Assembly: GCA_023406915.1 (NCBI GenBank)
Contig: JAEXTR010000354.1
Span: 1-6,697 of the forward strand
Direction of reading: 5' to 3'
From: Bacteroidota bacterium
GTDB lineage: Bacteria > Bacteroidota > Ignavibacteria > Ignavibacteriales > Ignavibacteriaceae
Length of the DNA: 6,697 nt
The position numbers were made by a program, and so were the translations under genes. Below the pieces are notes generated by a model. It saw nothing but the letters and a program-made list of their open reading frames with translations, was not told where the DNA came from and searched no databases. This document shows, one piece after another, positions 1 to 5,832 of this stretch; positions within the stretch are counted from its first letter, which is position 1; the number at the start of each line of letters is the position of its first letter.

Positions 1-912
1 AAAAAGAAGTTTTCATTTCAAACGCTGCTGGATAATCCCATTGCATTTATTGCTCCTGCGTATCCGTATGTGATTGCTGTAATTGTGGTGATTGGACTCT
101 ATTTTGTTTCCAACATTAATGCAGTGTATTTGAATAAAACAACCGTGATGCTCCCTGATACCGTTGTGGTAGCCGATCTGCCTTTGCAAGGTCCACGGTC
201 CGATTCAGCAGTCGATATTTCAATGATTCAGTCACCTGATCAGGCATTTCTTGATCTTGGCAAAAAGGAATATGAATCACGGTGTGCCACCTGTCATGGC
301 GCAGGGGGTAAGGGCGATGGACCCGGTGGAACAGGCCTGGCAAAGCCTCCACGTAATTTTACATCGAATGATGGTTGGGTAAATGGCAAGGATCTGGCAG
401 GGATGTATCTTACGTTAGAAAAAGGTATCCCACCATTTATGGCGGCTTACAGTGATATTGCCCCGGATATTCGCCTTGCAATGATTCATTATATGCGCAC
501 CTTCATGACAGATCCTCCGGCGATCACTGAAGGTGGCGTTAAACTGCTTGATGATACGTATAAGCTCACAGCCGGCAGTATGCAACCTGGTACACTTCCG
601 CTGCAAGAGGCTAACTCACTTGTTCTCTCGTCAGCATCAAAGGGCTTAGAAAAACTGAATGCTGCACTAAGTGTTCTTGAACAGAAACGGACTACTGATG
701 GTGGGGCAAAAATCTTCTATCACTCAGTAATTAACCCAGGTAAGGCTATTGGAACTTTGTTGAATGATAATAGCTGGCGTGAGAGTTCTGCACAGTTCCG
801 TGCAGTGCTTAGTCGCAGTTTCGTGGTCAACGGCTTCAAACCCGCTGTGGTAACATTATCTGAAACCGAATTCACCCTCTTATGGGAAACCCTTAAGGCG
901 GTCACTGCATAA
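1..912 (+). CDS. Membrane-anchored monoheme cytochrome c (5' end outside window)
   Basis: The frame is open from the first base, so the gene starts upstream. The GTG at 70 falls inside the hydrophobic segment and is unlikely to be the true start. Visible parts in order: a basic KKKFSF stretch, a single membrane helix (about window codons 18-38, AYPYVIAVIVVIGLYFVSNI), a linker, then a class I cytochrome c domain. The heme site CATCH is at 283-297 (codons 95-99) and is followed by glycine-rich GAGGKGDGPGG. The likely axial Met is at 439-441 in GIPPFMAAY. About 130 further residues follow without another CxxCH. The role is inferred: periplasmic electron carrier held at the membrane, passing electrons to the CuA of the oxidase encoded downstream, probably from an upstream quinol-oxidising complex (bc-type or alternative complex III). 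The stop codon lies 1 nt before the SCO start. Identity as a cytochrome c is secure; the exact complex is not. Confidence 0.88.
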   Translation, partial: KKKFSFQTLLDNPIAFIAPAYPYVIAVIVVIGLYFVSNINAVYLNKTTVMLPDTVVVADLPLQGPRSDSAVDISMIQSPDQAFLDLGKKEYESRCATCHGAGGKGDGPGGTGLAKPPRNFTSNDGWVNGKDLAGMYLTLEKGIPPFMAAYSDIAPDIRLAMIHYMRTFMTDPPAITEGGVKLLDDTYKLTAGSMQPGTLPLQEANSLVLSSASKGLEKLNAALSVLEQKRTTDGGAKIFYHSVINPGKAIGTLLNDNSWRESSAQFRAVLSRSFVVNGFKPAVVTLSETEFTLLWETLKAVTA

Positions 913-913
913 C

Positions 914-1687
914 ATGCTTCGCCGTGCTCTCTATATCGTCTGTTGTATTCTCTTGTTACAAGGCAGCTCTGTTTTTGCGCAGGAGCAGATCGATGTGGGA
1001 ATTGATGAAAAACTTGGTGCAATCATTCCTGACTCTCTCGTCTTTTTTGACGAAAACGGTGACACGATTAACCTGAGAAGCATCATAAAGAAACCAACAA
1101 TAATGATGCTTGTTTTTTATTCATGTAAAGGGCTATGTTCGCCCTTAATGGCAGAAGTTGCATCTTTAGTCCCCCAGCTGGATATGGCACCCGGCAGGGA
1201 GTACCAGTTAGTCTCAATTTCGTTCGATCCAGATGAAAAACCAGAGATGGCACTTGAAAGAAAGAATAGCTTTCTACCTGCAATTCAGATGAAGTTTCCT
1301 GAAGATGCCTGGCGTTTCCTTACCGGAGATCCGAAGAACATAAAAGCGATTACTGAACTTACCGGATATCGATACCGTAAAGACGGAGAGTTTTTTGTCC
1401 ATCCCGGTGCATTAATTGTTGTTTCTCCCCATGGGAAGGTAACACGGTACTTGCTTGGTACCACATTTATGCCGTTTGATATTAAAATGTCTATAGCTAA
1501 TGCTGTGCTTGAGCAAGTGTCTCCTACAATTGCAAAGACGTTAAAAATGTGCTATAGCAATGAACCGGTCGGTAAAAGAAATTATGAAACAATTTTGAGG
1601 ATTTTCCTGGCAATCACCCTCGTTTCAGCTGGGGTATTTGTTTTCCTCATCACCAGATCAAGAAAAAAAGTAAAGATAGGTGAATAG
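914..1687 (+). CDS. sco: SCO1/SenC-family copper chaperone with C-terminal membrane anchor
   Basis: Thioredoxin-fold copper protein of the SCO1/SenC/PrrC family, which delivers copper to, or reduces, the CuA site of oxidase subunit II. An N-terminal signal sequence is visible (residues 1-22, probable cleavage after VFA). The copper-binding CxxxC is C71-K-G-L-C75 in FYSCKGLCSPLM, and the conserved distal His is probably H163 in FFVHPGALIV. SFDPDEKPEMA (103-113) matches the family's DP motif. After the domain there is another Cys (C213 in LKMCYSNEP) and then a membrane helix at about 228-247, followed by a basic tail. The mature protein should therefore sit on the periplasmic face, held by its C-terminus. 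From memory, SCO proteins in A2/caa3-type oxidase clusters often share this Cys-plus-anchor ending. ATG at 914 follows the previous stop by 1 nt; AAGGCGG at 895-901 is a rather distant ribosome site, so coupling is likely. Confidence 0.92.
   Translation: MLRRALYIVCCILLLQGSSVFAQEQIDVGIDEKLGAIIPDSLVFFDENGDTINLRSIIKKPTIMMLVFYSCKGLCSPLMAEVASLVPQLDMAPGREYQLVSISFDPDEKPEMALERKNSFLPAIQMKFPEDAWRFLTGDPKNIKAITELTGYRYRKDGEFFVHPGALIVVSPHGKVTRYLLGTTFMPFDIKMSIANAVLEQVSPTIAKTLKMCYSNEPVGKRNYETILRIFLAITLVSAGVFVFLITRSRKKVKIGE
1678..1683 (+). promoter_or_regulatory. Ribosome binding site for ctaD
   Basis: AGGTGA lies 6 nt before the ATG at 1690 and inside the last codons of the SCO gene. It supports the 1690 start and suggests that translation of the two genes is coupled. 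Confidence 0.7.
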
Positions 1688-1689
1688 AT

Positions 1690-3324
1690 ATGTCTTCTGT
1701 TTCCAATAACGGACACATCAGTTATCTCGATCAGAAAGGGAAGTATTCCGGTATACTTAACTGGATACTTTCTGTTGACCACAAAAAGATCGGAGTTATG
1801 TATCTGATCTCAATGTTGGTATTTTTTGCAGTCGGGGTTACCTTTGGATTCCTGATGCGTCTGGAACTCATCGCACCTGGCAGAACCATAATGGACCCTC
1901 AAACGTACAACTCCATTTTTACGCTGCACGGGATCATTATGATATTCCTGTTTATCATACCTGGATTACCTGCGGTATTTGGGAACTTCTTTTTACCTAT
2001 CATGATAGGTGCAAAGGATGTTTCCTTTCCTCGTTTGAATCTCTTATCCTGGTGGCTTTTTGTGATCGGTGGTTTGTTGGCGATCATTTCAGTTTTTCTG
2101 CCTGGCGGGCCAGCAGATACCGGCTGGACCTTCTATATCCCTTACAGCGTCAGGACAAATACCAACGTAATACCTGCCTTATTGGCAGCCTTCATTCTCG
2201 GTTTTTCATCAATTCTTACTGGTATCAACTTTGTTACTACTGTGCATCGGTTGCGTGCGCCGGGTATGACATTTTTTAAGATGCCTTTGTTTGTATGGTC
2301 ACTCTATTCCACCGCATGGATTCAGATACTTGCCACACCTATCGTTGGTATCACACTGTTACTTATCGTTATTGAGCGCAGTTTGGGTATTGGTATCTTT
2401 GACCCCGCACTGGGGGGAGATCCGGTGCTGTATCAACATCTGTTCTGGATTTATTCTCACCCGGCAGTATATATTATGATTATCCCTGCAATGGGCGTGA
2501 TTTCAGAAATCATTCCGGTATTTGCCCAGCGTACCATCTTTGGGTATAAATTTATTGCGATGTCAAGTGTGGCAATTGCGCTTCTTGGATCACTGGTTTG
2601 GGCACATCACATGTTTACTAGTGGAATGAGTGGTGTAGCCATGATCGTATTCTCACTGTTAACTTTTGTGGTTGCTATCCCGAGCGCTATCAAAGTCTTT
2701 AACTGGGTCGCAACCCTGTATAAGGGATCAATTTCACTTGATTCACCCATGCTCTACGCCCTCGGTTTTATTTTCCTTTTCTCGATCGGTGGATTTACGG
2801 GATTGATTCAGGGCGCACTCTCTGTCAACCTGCACATTCACGATACTTCTTTTATCGTTGCCCATTTCCACTATGTGATGTTCGGCGGCACAGGTTTCGG
2901 TATTTTTGCAGCCCTTCATTATTGGTTCCCGAAAATGTTTGGCAGGGAATACAATATGAAAGCCTCCAAGATTGGATTCTGGACGCTCTTCATCGGCTTC
3001 AATGTACTCTACTTCCCCATGTTCGTCATGGGGTGGCTTGGTATGCCACGGCGCTATTATGATTATCTGCCTGAGTTCCAGCCCTATCATCTCCTCTCAA
3101 CAATAGGTTCATGGATCCTGATTCTCGGCTTGATCATTTTGTTTGGCAATCTCATTGTCGCTCTTAAACGAGGGAAGAAGACATCCGAAAGGAACCCCTG
3201 GAAAGGTGAAACACTTGAGTGGATGGTAGAAACACCGCCTACTTTTGAGAATTTTAATGAAATTCCCACGGTTACAGAATTGCCGTATCAGTATAAACAA
3301 AATCAAACAGTTGAAGAACATTAA
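1690..3324 (+). CDS. ctaD: Cytochrome c oxidase subunit I, A2-type heme-copper oxidase
   Basis: Catalytic subunit (544 aa, about 12 membrane helices) that reduces oxygen to water and pumps protons. All metal ligands are present: H80 (TLHGIIM) and H394 for low-spin heme a, H392 (VAHFHY) for heme a3, and H257, H306 and H307 (YSHPAVY, WAHHMF) for CuB. Y261 is the tyrosine expected to be cross-linked to H257. D-channel residues are D110 (IGAKDVSFPR), N99 and N117; K-channel Lys is K335. H384/D385 (HDTSF) and R454/R455 (GMPRRYYDY) match the Mg site and heme-propionate contacts. The helix VI glutamate of A1 oxidases (bovine E242) is Ala259, but Y255-S256 precede H257, which is the hallmark of the A2 family as in Thermus caa3. 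The length is normal and no residues are broken. The tail (TPPTFENFNEIPTV) is typical of bacterial subunit I. Confidence 0.98.
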   Translation: MSSVSNNGHISYLDQKGKYSGILNWILSVDHKKIGVMYLISMLVFFAVGVTFGFLMRLELIAPGRTIMDPQTYNSIFTLHGIIMIFLFIIPGLPAVFGNFFLPIMIGAKDVSFPRLNLLSWWLFVIGGLLAIISVFLPGGPADTGWTFYIPYSVRTNTNVIPALLAAFILGFSSILTGINFVTTVHRLRAPGMTFFKMPLFVWSLYSTAWIQILATPIVGITLLLIVIERSLGIGIFDPALGGDPVLYQHLFWIYSHPAVYIMIIPAMGVISEIIPVFAQRTIFGYKFIAMSSVAIALLGSLVWAHHMFTSGMSGVAMIVFSLLTFVVAIPSAIKVFNWVATLYKGSISLDSPMLYALGFIFLFSIGGFTGLIQGALSVNLHIHDTSFIVAHFHYVMFGGTGFGIFAALHYWFPKMFGREYNMKASKIGFWTLFIGFNVLYFPMFVMGWLGMPRRYYDYLPEFQPYHLLSTIGSWILILGLIILFGNLIVALKRGKKTSERNPWKGETLEWMVETPPTFENFNEIPTVTELPYQYKQNQTVEEH

Positions 3325-3330
3325 GTTGCC

Positions 3331-3335
3331 GGAGG
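3331..3335 (+). promoter_or_regulatory. Ribosome binding site for ctaE
   Basis: A full GGAGG lies 7 nt before the GTG at 3343, inside the 18-nt gap after ctaD. It decides in favour of this non-ATG start. Confidence 0.8.
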
Positions 3336-3342
3336 ACAAGTA

Positions 3343-3963
3343 GTGAGTAGCTCAGAACACACCATCCACCATGTTCATCGTGATGATGAAGGTTCCCGTC
3401 TTGGGATGTGGCTCTTTCTCTTTACTGAACTGCTGCTGTTCGGCGGTATGTTCCTGCTTTTTGCCGTTTACAAGTTCCTCCATTATGAGGAGTTTCACAA
3501 GGCAGCCACAGAACTAAATGCTTTGGTCGGTACGCTGAACACGGTAATACTTCTTACAAGCAGTCTTACCATGGCGTTGTCTATAACCGCTTTGCAGAAA
3601 GGAAAGAGAAATCTTTCCATCCTGTTACAGCTCGCAACCATCGCAATGGCGTTTGGCTTCCTGATTAATAAATATGTTGAATGGTCAGCGAAGATCAGCC
3701 ATGGTATCTATCCGGGTTCGGAAGACCTTCTTTCTCGCGGAAACGGTGAGATACTCTTCTTTGGATTGTATTATGTGATGACCGGTCTTCACGCACTCCA
3801 TGTTATAATCGGAGTAGCAATAATAGGTGTGATGACATGGTTTACAGCAAGGCGTTCAATTAATCCTGACAATTATGTCAGGCTAGAAGCTGCCGGATTA
3901 TACTGGCACCTTGTTGACATCATCTGGATTTTCCTGTTCCCATTGTTTTATCTTATTTCTTAG
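3343..3963 (+). CDS. ctaE: Cytochrome c oxidase subunit III
   Basis: Core membrane subunit (206 aa) without redox centres, which stabilises the oxidase and supports proton uptake. About five helices are visible (roughly 18-44, 61-84, 93-110, 137-165, 184-204), as in the five-helix bacterial form rather than the seven-helix mitochondrial type. Family marks are LGMWLFLFTELLLFGGMF with E29 (equivalent to the DCCD-reactive Glu), the KYVEW segment at 110-114, helix IV with H150 and H153 (GLHALHVIIG), and YWHLVDIIWIFLFP near the C-terminus. The cytoplasmic N-terminus is His-rich (H6, H9, H10, H12). Translation starts at GTG, chosen because of the strong upstream GGAGG. It lies 18 nt after ctaD and 14 nt before ctaF, within the same transcription unit. 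Confidence 0.96.
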   Translation: MSSSEHTIHHVHRDDEGSRLGMWLFLFTELLLFGGMFLLFAVYKFLHYEEFHKAATELNALVGTLNTVILLTSSLTMALSITALQKGKRNLSILLQLATIAMAFGFLINKYVEWSAKISHGIYPGSEDLLSRGNGEILFFGLYYVMTGLHALHVIIGVAIIGVMTWFTARRSINPDNYVRLEAAGLYWHLVDIIWIFLFPLFYLIS

Positions 3964-3964
3964 C

Positions 3965-3972
3965 AGAGGAAG
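3965..3972 (+). promoter_or_regulatory. Ribosome binding site for ctaF
   Basis: AGAGGAAG lies 5 nt before the ATG at 3978 in the 14-nt gap after ctaE. It supports this start over the overlapping reading frame that begins inside ctaE. Confidence 0.75.
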
Positions 3973-3977
3973 CCTGT

Positions 3978-4283
3978 ATGAATCATTCAGAACATCATCA
4001 AAACGGGCACCAGCACCCTGGTTACGGAATGTATATTCTTGTCTGGCTGGTACTGCTCATTCTTACTGGTATAACAGTTGCGGTTGCCGGCATAGATTTT
4101 GGCAATCTCACCGTAGCAACAGCACTCATTATTGCATCGGTGAAATCATATTTTGTCCTGTCGATATTCATGCACCTAAGAATTGAAAACAAAATTTTCA
4201 GTGTCTTTGTGGGTGTCGCACTGGTCTTCCTGGTTATCTCTCTGATACTGCTTTTCTCAGATTACAGCTTTTTGAGAGGGTGA
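3978..4283 (+). CDS. ctaF: Cytochrome c oxidase subunit IV (prokaryotic COX4 type)
   Basis: Small accessory membrane subunit (101 aa) of the prokaryotic cytochrome c oxidase subunit IV family. Three helices are visible at about 18-37, 45-66 and 73-93. The signature of the family is seen in helix II: ASVKSYFVLSIFMHLRIE, with K56 and the F-M-H-L motif at 64-67. The N-terminal tail is strikingly His-rich (H3, H6, H7, H11, H13 within 13 residues). In known oxidases this subunit packs against subunits I and III and is not catalytic. Its position directly after subunit III and before subunit II fits this job. The gene symbol follows Bacillus usage; the family assignment rests on topology, the FMHL motif and context. 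Confidence 0.9.
   Translation: MNHSEHHQNGHQHPGYGMYILVWLVLLILTGITVAVAGIDFGNLTVATALIIASVKSYFVLSIFMHLRIENKIFSVFVGVALVFLVISLILLFSDYSFLRG
4274..4280 (+). promoter_or_regulatory. Ribosome binding site for ctaC, inside the end of ctaF
   Basis: GAGAGGG lies 7 nt before the ATG at 4288 and encodes the last residues (R-G) of ctaF. It fixes the ctaC start and implies translational coupling. Confidence 0.75.
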
Positions 4284-4287
4284 GCAA

Positions 4288-4941
4288 ATGTTTAAAGATA
4301 TGTCATATATTGATAAAGTAGACGGTGCGTTCTTTTTTATTGTTGCGATCTCAGCCGTACTTCTGATTGGCATCACGGCTGTTATGATCTACTTCGTGGT
4401 CAAGTATAACCGCAAGAGGAATCCTGTTGCTGTGAACATTCCTGGCAATATGAAGCTTGAGATACTTTGGACCGTGATCCCGATTATTTTGGTTATGGGA
4501 ATGTTCTGGTATGGGTATGTAGGCTATGCCGAAATATCCAATCCTCCGGATGGGGCTATGAAGGTTACTGTGGTTGGTCAGATGTGGAAATGGACATTCA
4601 AGTACGAGAATGGACTCGAGACTGACACGCTCTTCGTACCGGTAAATACACCTGTAGTGCTCGATCTGAAATCCACAGATGTGAACCATAGTTTCTATAT
4701 CCCGACATTCCGGTTCAAACGTGACGTATTGCCAAACAAGGATAATAGTATCTGGTTCTCTTCTGAGCAGACAGGCTCATTTGATATCGCCTGCGCAGAG
4801 TATTGCGGGTTGAATCACTGGGCAATGTACACAAAAGTAAATGTGTTGCCTCAGCCTGAGTATGATGCCTGGCTCGCAGCAAGAACCGAGTTAAAGAATG
4901 CAGCGAATACTGTGTCAGTAGATACGAGTGCTGTGAAGTAA
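4288..4941 (+). CDS. ctaC: Cytochrome c oxidase subunit II with CuA centre
   Basis: Electron-entry subunit (217 aa). Two membrane helices (about 14-40 and 58-80, with LEILWTVIPI at the start of the second) are followed by a periplasmic cupredoxin domain. All CuA ligands are present: H134 (DVNHSFYIP), C169, E171 (backbone), C173, H177 and M180 in CAEYCGLNHWAM. The aromatic patch VGQMWKWTFKY (96-106; W100, W102) is where cytochrome c electrons normally enter. A complete CuA site marks this as a cytochrome c oxidase, not a quinol oxidase. The protein ends soon after the cupredoxin domain with no CxxCH, so it is not a fused caa3-type subunit; the separate cytochrome c encoded at the left end may fill that role. 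No obvious cleavable signal peptide is seen. The position after subunits I, III and IV is unlike the common order with subunit II first. Confidence 0.97.
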   Translation: MFKDMSYIDKVDGAFFFIVAISAVLLIGITAVMIYFVVKYNRKRNPVAVNIPGNMKLEILWTVIPIILVMGMFWYGYVGYAEISNPPDGAMKVTVVGQMWKWTFKYENGLETDTLFVPVNTPVVLDLKSTDVNHSFYIPTFRFKRDVLPNKDNSIWFSSEQTGSFDIACAEYCGLNHWAMYTKVNVLPQPEYDAWLAARTELKNAANTVSVDTSAVK

Positions 4942-5819
4942 TGCGGCAAACACTCACCATAGTGCTGACGCTTGTCAAAATCAGGATTACGATGCTGGTG
5001 GCTATCACCACTGCTTTCGGCTACTACAGCTTTATGGGTGATACCGGATCACGAATGATCATTGCCATTGCTGGTGTGTTTTTGTTAGCATGTGGTTCTG
5101 CCGTGATCAATCATTTGCAGGAGTTCAGGCTTGATGCATTGATGGAGCGGACAAAAGGACGCCCCATTCCATCAGGAAAAATTTCATCAGAAGGTGCTTT
5201 GCTATTCTCCTTGTTCTTAGTTCTGACAGGGTCTGCATTGCTCTTTTTTGCAATTGATTGGGTTGCATTCTTGCTGGGTTTAACAGCATTTGTGTGGTAC
5301 AACGGTATTTATACACCGCTCAAACGCAGGACTGCTTTTGCAGTGGTTCCCGGTTCCGTAATAGGCGCATTGCCTCCGGTGATAGGGTGGCATGCTGCCG
5401 GTGGATCACTTCTTGACCCACAGATACTGGTCATTGCGCTTTTTTTCTTTGTATGGCAGATACCTCATTTTTGGCTGTTGCTCCTGCTCTTCAGTAAAGA
5501 TTATCAGGCAGCCGGTCTCCCAACCTTGAATAAGTTATTCAATGATGATCAGATTGCCCGATTGACCTTTATCTGGACAACTGCCACTGCAGTACTGGGT
5601 GTATTTTTTCTGTTTTTTGATCTCATTAAATCGTTGCCAGCGCAAATTCTGATAGCTTCAGCCGCAATGGCACTTATATTCTATGCCTTCCGCCTGGTTC
5701 GTCCAGGCAGAGAGCGGAAAATGTACCGTATGGTTTTCAACAGCATCAATGGTTTTGTATTGTGGATGATGTTGGTCACCGCCTTTGAAAAAATGTATTT
5801 TGTTCTCCTAACACCATAA
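4941..5819 (+). CDS. ctaB: Protoheme IX farnesyltransferase (heme O synthase)
   Basis: Polytopic UbiA-family prenyltransferase (292 aa) that attaches a farnesyl group to heme B to give heme O, the precursor of heme A for the oxidase encoded here. The first substrate motif is N57-HLQ-E61-FRL-D65, followed by ALMERTKGRPIPSG; the usual first Asp of NxxxDxxxD is Glu. Further family motifs are YNGIYTPLKRRT (120-131), GALPPVIGW (142-150), WQIPHFW (172-178) and KDYQAAGLPTL (186-196), where the usual Met of GxPM is Thr. Roughly eight to nine hydrophobic helices are visible, and the length is normal. The ATG overlaps the ctaC stop by 1 nt (TAATG) and I see no strong ribosome site, so translation is probably coupled to ctaC. 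Heme A synthase (ctaA) is not seen in this window. Confidence 0.95.
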   Translation: MRQTLTIVLTLVKIRITMLVAITTAFGYYSFMGDTGSRMIIAIAGVFLLACGSAVINHLQEFRLDALMERTKGRPIPSGKISSEGALLFSLFLVLTGSALLFFAIDWVAFLLGLTAFVWYNGIYTPLKRRTAFAVVPGSVIGALPPVIGWHAAGGSLLDPQILVIALFFFVWQIPHFWLLLLLFSKDYQAAGLPTLNKLFNDDQIARLTFIWTTATAVLGVFFLFFDLIKSLPAQILIASAAMALIFYAFRLVRPGRERKMYRMVFNSINGFVLWMMLVTAFEKMYFVLLTP

Positions 5820-5823
5820 AGGG
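5818..5823 (+). promoter_or_regulatory. Ribosome binding site for the right-edge membrane protein gene
   Basis: AAAGGG overlaps the ctaB stop codon and lies 9 nt before the ATG at 5833. It supports that start and membership in the same operon. Confidence 0.55.
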
Positions 5824-5832
5824 ATTCTCTTG

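Noticed and set aside
70..912. GTG at 70 as the start of the cytochrome c gene
   Set aside because: The frame is open to the left edge and the upstream codons encode a basic stretch plus the first part of the membrane helix, so the start is most likely outside the window.
2743..3090. 115-codon open frame on the minus strand
   Set aside because: It lies wholly opposite well-conserved ctaD sequence, including the heme ligand region, so it is a shadow of that gene.
3325..3342. Possible internal promoter or terminator between ctaD and ctaE
   Set aside because: The gap is only 18 nt and is used by a ribosome binding site; no -10/-35 pair or hairpin with a T-run is present.
3911..4186. 91-codon plus-strand frame overlapping the end of ctaE and most of ctaF
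   Set aside because: It is out of frame with both genes, whose products match known families; no ribosome site supports it.
5692..5708. Perfect 6-bp inverted repeat GCCTGG / CCAGGC with a 5-nt loop
   Set aside because: It lies inside the ctaB coding region, no T-run follows, and the stem is short; a chance hairpin is more likely than a terminator.
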